64,000 nucleotides of DNA from Flavobacterium sharifuzzamanii (lineage in GTDB: Bacteria > Bacteroidota > Bacteroidia > Flavobacteriales > Flavobacteriaceae): NCBI RefSeq assembly GCF_003254585.1, contig NZ_QJGZ01000040.1, positions 186,001 to 250,000 on the forward strand. Direction: 5' to 3'. The notes beneath the pieces are model-generated. The model saw only the letters and a list, made by a program, of their open reading frames with translations. It was not told where the DNA came from and did not search any database. This document shows, in pieces, positions 53,435 through 61,175 of the stretch (its first letter is position 1; every line of letters starts with the position of its first letter). Position numbers and translations under genes: made by a program.

Positions 53435-55063
53435 TTACTTCAATCTCTTTTTTAATTGATAATCGTAAAGAGACGGAATTTTTTCAATTGGCGTATTCAA
53501 AAATTCAATATAAGGATCAATGTCGTATTTAATTTCAAATTTCGCATTTCCCTGTACACCAATGATTCTGGCCAAAGCACCGTCTTTCATTCCGTACAAT
53601 AAAACTGGTTTTGATGTGTCAGGATTTTCAACCTGAACATTTAAATTCCAAAATGTACTGAAAGGCCCGTGAGAAGGTTTCCAGTAATCGGCTCCACCGC
53701 CTCCAAACAAAGCATAACTGTTGTTTTTATCGGCTTTTAAATGAACCGTAATATTGTCAAACAAGTTTTGATGATTGGCTCCTGAATGCTGATCTAGAAC
53801 TGGATCTGTAAAAATTTCGCAATCTTGATACACATTTTTAGTAGCAAAAGTGTTGAAACTTAAAGGATGAACGGCTGAATTATAGATTTTCAAATTCTTG
53901 ACCAAAATATTGTGCACGCCACCTAAAGTTACGGTATAGTGCGCTAAATGCGGACCATCGGTTGTGATATCCTGAATGGTTACATTAGCAACCTCTTCGG
54001 CAAGAATTCCGCTATCGGCATTGGTGATTTTAATGTCTTTAACCCAACTATTAAAAAGACGAGTCAGGAAAATTCCATTATTTCCAGGTTCAACGTGGTG
54101 CGCCACTCTCGGAATATCAGGAAAGGTAAAACGAAGATGCTCAATTCCAACTTCGTTTAAATGTTTCCACTCAACCAATTGCGCCTGATAACTTGACTTA
54201 ATCGAAATGGTTAAAGGTGTTTTTAAAGTAATTTTAGAACCCGAAATTTTAGTGATTTCAACCTGCTGTCTCACAATCGGAAGTTTAGGAAATTTCCAAT
54301 GATGCGAACCGGGTTTTACTTTGGTGCCTTGATATAAATCTTTGATGATTTCGCCGTTTTCGCGATCTTTATTAAACAATTGCAATTCGACTACATCTCC
54401 AACTTTCAATCCTTTTACATCAGAAACCGTAATAACGTGTTCGCCCATTTTTCCTGAACTAACTTTCGCTAGCGGATTAGACTCTGGTTCGTATTTATCT
54501 AAATACGACTTTACACGTTCGCCCGGAACTTGCGTCCAGATAAAACCTCCAGACCATGCGTATTGAGAAAAAGGAAGATCTATATTATTTTCTGGCTCGC
54601 GCTGTCTTTTGTCAAAAGTGGTTAAGTATTCGCGAAGTTCAGCCAAAACATCAGAATCTTTAAGATACATCATCGGTCTTGGGCAGTAGATTTCAGTTCC
54701 ATTTTCGTTAGAACCTGCACCGCGAAGTACAAAATTGCTTCTTTCTATATACAGAATATCGCTTAAAATAATGCGTCCTGCTGGCAATTGCAGAATGACA
54801 TTCCCTTCAACAGCATTGGCAGCTTTAAAGGCTTTTAAAAGAGCTTTTGAATCGTCTAAATTGTCATTGGCTTTTACACCAAAATCAACTGCATTAATAA
54901 CTTTTCCATTAGCTTCAGGAATCTGGCTTTCGCCGAAGTGATATCCTGCGTAACTAAAATCTGGAAGATAATTCGTTTTTGAAGTAATAATTTTGGGTAT
55001 TTCCTGTGCCAGCAAAGTGTTTATAAAAAAGCCACAGGATATAAGAATGGCTTGGCGAATCAT
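53435..55063 (-). CDS. Secreted right-handed beta-helix protein (pectate-lyase superfamily), class uncertain
   Basis: 542 residues with a Sec signal (cleavage near LLAQ). The start VINAVDFGVKANDNLDDSKALLKAFKAANA is the Pectate_lyase_3/GH28-related beta-helix opening (residues about 57-88). Helical-turn repeats such as NVTIQDITTDG and NILVKNLKIYNS run through the second half. There is a DQHSGANHQNLFDNI motif near residue 425 and a GGGGADYWKPSHG segment. The canonical GH28 DD/RIK and PL1 residues are not apparent. It sits between the HTCS and uronate genes and beside a GH88-encoding operon that needs a lyase. It could be a lyase, an epimerase or a non-catalytic helix. Confidence 0.6.
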   Translation of the reverse strand: MIRQAILISCGFFINTLLAQEIPKIITSKTNYLPDFSYAGYHFGESQIPEANGKVINAVDFGVKANDNLDDSKALLKAFKAANAVEGNVILQLPAGRIILSDILYIERSNFVLRGAGSNENGTEIYCPRPMMYLKDSDVLAELREYLTTFDKRQREPENNIDLPFSQYAWSGGFIWTQVPGERVKSYLDKYEPESNPLAKVSSGKMGEHVITVSDVKGLKVGDVVELQLFNKDRENGEIIKDLYQGTKVKPGSHHWKFPKLPIVRQQVEITKISGSKITLKTPLTISIKSSYQAQLVEWKHLNEVGIEHLRFTFPDIPRVAHHVEPGNNGIFLTRLFNSWVKDIKITNADSGILAEEVANVTIQDITTDGPHLAHYTVTLGGVHNILVKNLKIYNSAVHPLSFNTFATKNVYQDCEIFTDPVLDQHSGANHQNLFDNITVHLKADKNNSYALFGGGGADYWKPSHGPFSTFWNLNVQVENPDTSKPVLLYGMKDGALARIIGVQGNAKFEIKYDIDPYIEFLNTPIEKIPSLYDYQLKKRLK

Positions 55064-55305
55064 GGTTTTGTGGTTGTTTGTGGTTAGTTAGTTTTTTTGT
55101 TTTGCCACGAAGGCGCTAAGGCAAGAAGTTTTTTTGCTTGCAGATTTACTGGTTTTTTTGTCATCCTGACGAAGGAAGGATCATACAAGAAATTCCTCAA
55201 AGAGAATCGAAAATCTTTGTCGAGCTTCTAGTGTGATCCTTCCTTCGTCAGGATGACAAACAGAACTTAAAAACTTCGCGTCTTAGCGCCTTAGTGGCAA
55301 ACAAA
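55064..55305. repeat. Palindromic element family B (55158-55260)
   Basis: Inverted arms GTCATCCTGACGAAGGAAGG and CCTTCCTTCGTCAGGATGAC lie between the UxuA gene and the beta-helix gene. They are framed by 'ccacgaaggcgctaaggc' and 'cgtcttagcgccttagtggc', which are themselves inverted. No gene is seen. Confidence 0.75.
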
Positions 55306-56490
55306 TTATAAAGATCGCTTGATCCCTAATTCAAGCCCTCGCAATTCTGCCAAGCCTCTTAAACGGCCAATTGCAGAATAACCCGGATTTGTTTTTTTCT
55401 TTAAATCGTCCAACATTTGATGTCCGTGATCTGGACGCATTGGCAATTGACTATTGTTTCTTTTCTCAACTTCCAATATTGCTTTTACAACTTCGTACAT
55501 GTCGACATCACCTTCCAAGTGATTTGCTTCGTAGAAACTTCCTTCTTCGTCGCGTTGTGTGCTTCTTAAATGAATGAAATTCATTTTATCGCCATGACGT
55601 CTTACAATTCCAGGCAAATCATTGTCAGCACGAACGCCATAAGAACCAGTACACATTGTAAATCCGTTTGATGGAGAAGGAGCAGCGTTCATTAGTTCCA
55701 TCAAATCTTCTTCTGTACTTACCACTCTTGGCAAACCTAAAATTGGGTAAGGAGGATCGTCTGGATGAATCGCCATCAAAACACCTTTGCTTTCAGCAAC
55801 AGGAATAATTTCTTTTAGAAAATGAAACAGATTATTCTTTAAAGTCTGTCTGTCAATATGATTGTAAGCGCTTAAAGTCACAAGAAAATCTTCAACTGTA
55901 TACGCTTCTTCTGCACCCGGAAGTCCAGCTAGAATGTTCTGTTGCAATTTAATTTTATCTTCTGCATTCATTGCTTCAAAATAACTTTTTGCCTTTTGTT
56001 TTTGTTCTTCAGAATATTCGTATTCTGCGCCCGGTCTTTTTAAAATAAACAATTCAAAAGCAGCAAAAGCATTGATGTCAAAGCGTAAAGCCTTTGAACC
56101 ATCTTCAACCGTGTATGATAAATCGGTTCTAGACCAATCTAAAACCGGCATAAAGTTGTAGCAAACGCATTTGATTCCGCACAACGCCAGATTGCGAATG
56201 CTTTCTTTATAATTTTCAATGTATTGAAGATAATTCCCAGTCTGCTTTTTAATGTTTTCATGAACCGGAATACTTTCTACAACCGACCAAGTCAATCCAG
56301 AAGCACCTTTTTTAGGATCTCCGTTTTCGTGTTCGATTTCAACTTTTCGTTTAATGATTTCGTCAATACTCCAAACTTCTCCGTTTGGAATATGATGTAA
56401 AGCTGTTACAATTCCGGTTGCTCCAGTTTGTTTGATATCTTGTAAAGAAACAGGGTCATTTGGTCCGAACCATCTTAATGTTTGTTCCAT
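55306..56490 (-). CDS. uxuA: Mannonate dehydratase UxuA
   Basis: 394 residues, a TIM-barrel enzyme of normal length. The start LRWFGPNDPVSLQDIKQTGATGIVTALHHIP and the HPDDPPYPILGLPRVVST, FTMCTGSYG, NFIHLRST and LPMRPDHGHQML motifs are those of UxuA, with His and Cys metal ligands. It converts D-mannonate to 2-keto-3-deoxygluconate. It is the last of a four-gene - strand operon (gap to the SDR gene is 29 bp). The route before it would need a uronate isomerase, which is not in the window. Confidence 0.95.
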   Translation of the reverse strand: MEQTLRWFGPNDPVSLQDIKQTGATGIVTALHHIPNGEVWSIDEIIKRKVEIEHENGDPKKGASGLTWSVVESIPVHENIKKQTGNYLQYIENYKESIRNLALCGIKCVCYNFMPVLDWSRTDLSYTVEDGSKALRFDINAFAAFELFILKRPGAEYEYSEEQKQKAKSYFEAMNAEDKIKLQQNILAGLPGAEEAYTVEDFLVTLSAYNHIDRQTLKNNLFHFLKEIIPVAESKGVLMAIHPDDPPYPILGLPRVVSTEEDLMELMNAAPSPSNGFTMCTGSYGVRADNDLPGIVRRHGDKMNFIHLRSTQRDEEGSFYEANHLEGDVDMYEVVKAILEVEKRNNSQLPMRPDHGHQMLDDLKKKTNPGYSAIGRLRGLAELRGLELGIKRSL

Positions 56491-56519
56491 TTTGTATTAT
56501 GTGTTTTGTGAGTTAGTTT

Positions 56520-57332
56520 TTAAATGCTCGTTGCAGCAAATCCGCCGTCGACTTTTAAGATAGTTCCCGTTACGAATTTTGACATATCGCTGCATAAAAA
56601 TAAAAGTGCACCGTCAATATCTTCTGGAGTTCCGAATCTTCCCATTGGCGTATGATCGATTATTTTTTCACCTCTCGGAGTTAGTTTTCCTTCTGGAGTA
56701 AGCAATAAAGCACGGTTTTGTTCACCAATAAAAAATCCAGGAGAAATTGCATTTACACGAAGTCCTTCGCCATATTTTTGGGCTAATTCAACCGCCATCC
56801 ATTGCGTAAAATTGTCGATTGCCGCTTTTGAAGCCGAATACCCTACAACTCTCGTTAAAGGTCTTTGCGCCGAAGCAGATGAAATGTTGATAATATTTCC
56901 TGATTTCTGTTTAGCAAAAAGTTCCGCAAAAACTTGAGTTGGAAGCATGGTCCCAATAATGTTCAAATCGACTACTTTTTGTAAATCGTCGCTTTTCATA
57001 TCATAGATTGCCTGATCTGGCTGAATTGTTGCGCCCGGCATATTTCCGCCCGCAGCATTGATTAGAATATCAAGACGTCCGTATTTTTCAACAATAAAAT
57101 CTTTGGCTTTTTCTAATTCTTCTTTGTTTAAAACATTGGCCTGAACAGCAAATCCTTGTCCGCCATTTGCTTCGATTGCTTTTACTGTGTTTTCAGCTTT
57201 TTCCAATGATTGCGAAACGATTCCGGCCACAACACCTTGCTGCGCCAAAACATTTGCAAATCTGCTTCCTAAAACACCAGCGCCACCTGTTATTAATGCA
57301 ATTTTTCCTTTTAAATTAAATATTGAATCCAT
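56520..57332 (-). CDS. SDR-family D-mannonate oxidoreductase (UxuB-like function)
   Basis: 270 residues, a short-chain dehydrogenase with TGGAGVLGSRF (NAD(P)-binding, residues 15-25), NAAGG, and YSASKAA with the catalytic Tyr/Lys. The C-terminal GRFGTPEDIDGALLFLCSD and VDGGFAATSI are typical. In Firmicutes and Bacteroidota a protein of this kind (YjmF type) reduces fructuronate to mannonate and lies beside uxuA. The direct neighbourhood gives the same assignment here. It is not the long-chain UxuB of E. coli. Separation from the KdgA gene is 23 bp. Confidence 0.85.
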   Translation of the reverse strand: MDSIFNLKGKIALITGGAGVLGSRFANVLAQQGVVAGIVSQSLEKAENTVKAIEANGGQGFAVQANVLNKEELEKAKDFIVEKYGRLDILINAAGGNMPGATIQPDQAIYDMKSDDLQKVVDLNIIGTMLPTQVFAELFAKQKSGNIINISSASAQRPLTRVVGYSASKAAIDNFTQWMAVELAQKYGEGLRVNAISPGFFIGEQNRALLLTPEGKLTPRGEKIIDHTPMGRFGTPEDIDGALLFLCSDMSKFVTGTILKVDGGFAATSI

Positions 57333-57355
57333 TTTTAGTTCTTAATTTATATTTT

Positions 57356-58018
57356 TTACTTTCGGATAGTTTCTATCAAATCCAAAACCCTTTTAGTTTC
57401 TTTTTCAATTGTCTCATAAGCACCGTATTCCATTACTTCTTTGCTGATTAATTTGCTTCCCATTCCAACAGCAGAAACCTCAGCATTAAACCATGTTTCA
57501 ATGCTTTGTCTCGTAGTGTCAACGCCACCTGTAGGCATAAAAATTAAATCAGGAAAAATATCTCTGATTCCGCTCATAAAGTCGGGTCCTAAAATATTTC
57601 CAGGGAAAAGTTTGATGAATTTTACGCCTGCATTTTCAGCCGCAATAATTTCAGTTGGCGTCATACAGCCAGGAGCGTATAAAACTTCTTTAGCAATTAA
57701 AAATGAAGCCACTTCAGGAACAAATCCTGGACTGATAAAAAAGTCAGCTCCTTCTAAATAATAGGTTTCTGCCTGTGCTAAATTTTTGATAGTTCCAATT
57801 CCTAAAAGCATGTCAGGCATTTCAGCATTTCTTATTTCAATCATTTTTTTGAAGTTTGAAAGTGCTTCAGGGCCACGGCTTGTATATTCTACAGCTCTAA
57901 TTCCAACATTGTACAATGATTTCAAAACTGCAATGCTTTTGCTTTCGTCAGCATTGAAATAGAGTGGAAGCATTCCTTGTTTTAGAATAACATCGATAGA
58001 GTTCTGAATGGTATTCAT
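57356..58018 (-). CDS. kdgA: 2-dehydro-3-deoxyphosphogluconate (KDPG/KHG) aldolase
   Basis: 220 residues, a class I aldolase barrel. The catalytic Glu44 lies in RAVEYTSRGPEAL, and the Schiff-base Lys136 in GVKFIKLFPGN. It also shows ISPGFVPEVASFL and MPTGGVDT. It cleaves KDPG to pyruvate and glyceraldehyde-3-phosphate. The matching KDG kinase is not in this window. It is the second gene of the operon, 3 bp after yhcH. Confidence 0.93.
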   Translation of the reverse strand: MNTIQNSIDVILKQGMLPLYFNADESKSIAVLKSLYNVGIRAVEYTSRGPEALSNFKKMIEIRNAEMPDMLLGIGTIKNLAQAETYYLEGADFFISPGFVPEVASFLIAKEVLYAPGCMTPTEIIAAENAGVKFIKLFPGNILGPDFMSGIRDIFPDLIFMPTGGVDTTRQSIETWFNAEVSAVGMGSKLISKEVMEYGAYETIEKETKRVLDLIETIRK

Positions 58019-58021
58019 TAC

Positions 58022-58471
58022 TTATATTTTTACTTTGATTACAATTTTTTTCAATGGCCCGCTTCCAATCATAGCAGAATGAACATCTTCTGGAAACAGG
58101 ATTGTAAATTGCTTTTCTTTTATTTCAAAAAACATATCAGGTTTATCATGAAAGAAACGAACATCTCTTTCTTCGCTATAATCTCCATTTGGGCTGATGC
58201 ATTTTTCTCTAGGTTTCCATGCAAAGGTTTCCGGACCAATTATAGAAATCTGAATATCGATGTTTTTATCATGGCATTCAAAACCTTTAATGCTTTCTTC
58301 TCTTGTGCTTCCTTCGCCAACAATTACAATTAGCTTTAATCCTTCGCCAATTTCATAAGCTCCTTCTTCAAGATTGGCAATATCATTTTGGTCTACATAT
58401 TCAAATGCTTTTTTGAAATTGGGATGCAGACCGTAGTATTTTGCTGCATTATGTAATGAGTCTATTATCAT
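58022..58471 (-). CDS. YhcH/YjgK/YiaL family protein (DUF386)
   Basis: 149 residues, cupin-like. It carries the family pattern CHDKNIDIQISIIGPE, a DVRFFHDKPD segment, and FPEDVHSAMIG. Family members accompany sugar-acid and sialic-acid genes and are thought to be anomerases/auxiliary enzymes; this is from family knowledge. It is the first gene of the uronate operon, with an excellent promoter 69 bp upstream of its start. Confidence 0.88.
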   Translation of the reverse strand: MIIDSLHNAAKYYGLHPNFKKAFEYVDQNDIANLEEGAYEIGEGLKLIVIVGEGSTREESIKGFECHDKNIDIQISIIGPETFAWKPREKCISPNGDYSEERDVRFFHDKPDMFFEIKEKQFTILFPEDVHSAMIGSGPLKKIVIKVKI

Positions 58472-58487
58472 TTTGTACGGTTTTTAT

Positions 58488-58517
58488 TTTGGTTTTTTTA
58501 TGTTATGTGTATATTTG
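58488..58517 (+). promoter_or_regulatory. Promoter of the LacI-type regulator
   Basis: TTTG (58488-58491) and TATATTTG (58510-58517), 18 nt apart, fit the Bacteroidota promoter. Transcription would begin near 58524, giving a leader of about 110 nt before the HTH coding region. Confidence 0.65.
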
Positions 58518-58531
58518 CGTGTGCGTACACG
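58518..58531. promoter_or_regulatory. Candidate LacI-family operator
   Basis: CGTGTGCGTACACG is a near-perfect palindrome with a central CG, the typical shape of LacI-family operators. It directly abuts the -7 box of the regulator promoter and lies at the presumed start of transcription of the uronate operon, so one bound dimer would block both. Confidence 0.6.
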
Positions 58532-58539
58532 GTATTTTA

Positions 58540-58569
58540 CAAATGTATGCAAAATGTGATGTAAAACAA
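58540..58569 (-). promoter_or_regulatory. Promoter of the uronate operon (yhcH-kdgA-SDR-uxuA)
   Basis: On the - strand TTG (58567-58569) and TACATTTG (58540-58547) are 19 nt apart, matching the Bacteroidota consensus. The start of transcription would be near 58533, inside or next to the palindrome at 58518-58531. Confidence 0.7.
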
Positions 58570-58631
58570 CTTATTTTTAATAAAATAAATTAATTTTACC
58601 CAACTGCTTTTATATTTTTAACTTAAAAAGA

Positions 58632-59663
58632 ATCAATATCATAACAATTAAAAAGATTGCCGAATTAGCCAATGTCTCTGCTGGAACAGTAGACAGAATT
58701 ATACACAAACGCGGACAAGTGGCTCAGGAAACTGTTGATAAGGTCAATGCGATTATTGAAGAGTTTGGTTATACGCGCAATATTCTAGCTAGCAATCTAG
58801 CACTGAATAAGAAATTTCATTTTGCAGTATTTCTTCCAAAATCGGAAACTTTAGAATATTGGAAAAGTCAGGCAGAAGGTATTGAAAAAGCGGCTCTTGA
58901 GTTTAGCAAATTCGGAATCGTATTGGATTACTTTTTTTACGATTATAATTTGATATCTTTTAAAGAAACGGTGCAGAAAATAATGGAGTTTGATTGTGAC
59001 GGTTTACTGTTTGCTCCAATTTTTTATGATGATTCGGTTCAGTTTTTAAAGGAATATGAAAAGAAAAATATTCCAGTTGTGATGATCGATTCGAATATCT
59101 CTGAAGAAAATGAGCATGCTTATGTGGGGCAAGATGCTTTTCAGAGCGGATATTTGGCAGGAAGGTTAATCAGTTTTGCAGTGAAAAACGAAAGGCAGAT
59201 TTTGATTTTTAAAATTACCCGTGAGATTGAAAGTACTTCTGTATATCAGCAACGCATCAAAGGATTTTATTCCTATTTTGAAGATCATAACGAATTGACT
59301 CATTTTAAATTCTCAGAAGTAACTTTAAAAGATTCTGGAATTGATCAATTAAGTTTGGAAATGTTTTCGGGAGTAAATAGTGTTTTTGTACCCAATTCCA
59401 GAGCTTATATTGTTGCCGAATTTTTAAATAAAAACAATATAAAAGGTGTCCGAATAATCGGTTTTGATTTGCTAAAGGAAAACATCGAATATCTTAATAA
59501 AGGTGTAATTGATTTTTTAATCAATCAAAGGCCAGAAGAGCAAGGGTATTTGGGAATCAATTATCTGTACAAAAAACTGGTTCTTCAAGAAGAAACTGAA
59601 AAGACGCATTATATTCCACTGGAGATTATTTTGAAGGAGAATTATTTTCCTGCGAGAAAGTGA
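58632..59663 (+). CDS. LacI-type transcriptional regulator of the uronate operon, start codon unclear
   Basis: About 343 residues if read from 58632. The HTH is unmistakable (TIKKIAELANVSAGTVDRIIHKRGQV), followed by the hinge and a periplasmic-binding-like domain from about residue 60 (HFAVFLPKSETLEYW). The first ATG/GTG/TTG in frame is the GTG at 58719, which lies after the recognition helix. The frame is open from a TAA at 58581 with no normal start, so initiation at a rare codon (ATC at 58632, ATA at 58641, or ATT at 58647) or a start-codon mutation must be assumed. It is divergent from the uronate operon, with a shared palindrome between promoters. Function as its repressor is inferred. 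Confidence 0.75.
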   Translation: MNIITIKKIAELANVSAGTVDRIIHKRGQVAQETVDKVNAIIEEFGYTRNILASNLALNKKFHFAVFLPKSETLEYWKSQAEGIEKAALEFSKFGIVLDYFFYDYNLISFKETVQKIMEFDCDGLLFAPIFYDDSVQFLKEYEKKNIPVVMIDSNISEENEHAYVGQDAFQSGYLAGRLISFAVKNERQILIFKITREIESTSVYQQRIKGFYSYFEDHNELTHFKFSEVTLKDSGIDQLSLEMFSGVNSVFVPNSRAYIVAEFLNKNNIKGVRIIGFDLLKENIEYLNKGVIDFLINQRPEEQGYLGINYLYKKLVLQEETEKTHYIPLEIILKENYFPARK

Positions 59664-59790
59664 TTTTTTATTAGGTCTAATTTGTCATATCGACGAAGGA
59701 GAAATCTCCACAAGTAACTCTACACAGAATATCAAGAAACTTTGTCGATTTCGTGTGTGATCCTTCCTTCGTCAGGATGACAAGATTGTG
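59664..59790. repeat. Mosaic palindromic element: left arm family C, right arm family B
   Basis: The left arm TTGTCATATCGACGAAGGAG (from 59682) and the following 'aatctccacaagtaactctacac' match the family C copy at 53253. The right arm TCCTTCCTTCGTCAGGATGA (to 59783) matches family B. The two arms pair only partly. It lies between the regulator and the third DUF4861 gene, which converge. Confidence 0.75.
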
Positions 59791-60960
59791 TTATTTCTTA
59801 ACCTTCACAATCAAAGGATTATTAATCTTCTCAGCAAAAGAACTCAAATACTTTTCCCATTCTTGTTTAGTTTGAAACGGACTTCCTTTTTTCCATCCGA
59901 AGCCAACATAATAAATAACTTTGTTGTTTTTAACTGCAATATTTCCGTACAGATTACTTAAGTCTTTTTCATCAGTTACATGATTATCAAAGCTTAATAA
60001 CGTGTTTTTTGGAGCCACTAAACCTATTCCAATTTCAGAATCGTCGATTGGTTCCCAATAGCTTAACCAGCCTTCTTTAAGGTTTGTTCCAATTGTTCCT
60101 TTTTTATCATGAAGCGTTAATCCTGCGGCAATTTGTTTGGTTCCAGTAATATTAATTTCAAAGCGCGAAAGCTGGCTTCCATAATCCAAACTGATTAATT
60201 TCGATTCCGTTATTTTATTTCCTTTTGCATCCCAATCGGCATAAGTTAGAATAAAACTGGTTCTAATTGGCCCCGTTGTAATGGTTTTCCAGCTGATGAA
60301 GTTTTTAGAGAAATAATATTTTCCATCTACATTTACTGCAATTCCGCCCACACCGCGGCTGTCACCTACATGAAAGTTATCCAAACCTTCTCCAGTATCT
60401 TTATGATACGTTCCAGTTCCGTTAGTCGCTTTTTCGTACCATTTGTTAATGATTGGATAATCGACTCTTTTTAGCCAGGCATCGATTCCGCTGGTTAGAG
60501 TTCCGCCCGGAATTTTATCTTCAACCATTTTTTGGGCTACAGGTCCGTAACTTCTAAATGCGACTTTATTGTTTTCCCAAGCGTAATCGTCTGTACGTTC
60601 TGGAACAAATCTAGAGTAGCAGCTAATTACTTTTGAAGCATTAGGATTTGTTCCCACCAATACTTCAAAATCCTGTTTAGAAGATGCTTTTATTTTTGAC
60701 TGAAAAAGCAGGACATCAGCATTTCCGTCGCCATCATTATCTACGGTTTGAGTTTCTAAGTAGGCATTGCTTCCAATTTCTTTTACAGCATAATTTTCGA
60801 GTTTTGCGTTATCTGCTAAACCAAGTGATTTTTTAGTCAATTCGATGGTTTCAAATTCTCGGTCAACTTTTAAATTGTTGGTAATCGTAATGATTTTATT
60901 CTGAGAAAAAGCAGCAAAATTGGCTGTCAGAATGGTTATGATAAAAAGATGTTTTTTCAA
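59791..60960 (-). CDS. DUF4861 family secreted protein (copy 3)
   Basis: 389 residues with a Sec signal (FAAFSQ). It has the Ca-loop-like DNDGDGNADVLLFQ near residue 76, then the DUF4861 blocks WENNKVAFRSYGP, a tract rich in Tyr, Trp and Lys around residues 160-180, LDNFHVGDSRGVGGIAV, and a C-terminal YYVGFGWKKG. Compared with copies 1 and 2 the LYLDWRN-like block is replaced by SYGPVAQKMV, so this copy is the most diverged. It lies alone downstream of the uronate regulator, convergent with it. Function is unknown for the domain. Repeated occurrence beside pectin and uronate genes is the only guide. Confidence 0.72.
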   Translation of the reverse strand: MKKHLFIITILTANFAAFSQNKIITITNNLKVDREFETIELTKKSLGLADNAKLENYAVKEIGSNAYLETQTVDNDGDGNADVLLFQSKIKASSKQDFEVLVGTNPNASKVISCYSRFVPERTDDYAWENNKVAFRSYGPVAQKMVEDKIPGGTLTSGIDAWLKRVDYPIINKWYEKATNGTGTYHKDTGEGLDNFHVGDSRGVGGIAVNVDGKYYFSKNFISWKTITTGPIRTSFILTYADWDAKGNKITESKLISLDYGSQLSRFEINITGTKQIAAGLTLHDKKGTIGTNLKEGWLSYWEPIDDSEIGIGLVAPKNTLLSFDNHVTDEKDLSNLYGNIAVKNNKVIYYVGFGWKKGSPFQTKQEWEKYLSSFAEKINNPLIVKVKK

Positions 60961-61175
60961 AATTCTTCGTTTTTTAATATTTCAAAAATTAGGTTTGATA
61001 GGTTTATAAAAGTACAAATCAAAACGGAATTGAAAATACAGAATAGGAGTAATTCTGTACAGAATGTTGAAAATGAGCAAAAAAGCTTTTAAAGGGGAAA
61101 TTGATTATTTTTCGTAATTTACAATTCCTGATTTTACTTCAGGAGGAATTTATAATTAAATGAAAATCAACAGAA

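Noticed and set aside
54735..54941. Frames opposite the beta-helix gene (also at 53948, 53976 and 54342)
   Set aside because: Shadows of a well-supported gene with a signal peptide and domain structure.
58719..59663. GTG at 58719 as true start of the LacI-type regulator
   Set aside because: It would remove the HTH, which is intact upstream in the same frame and lies downstream of a good promoter.
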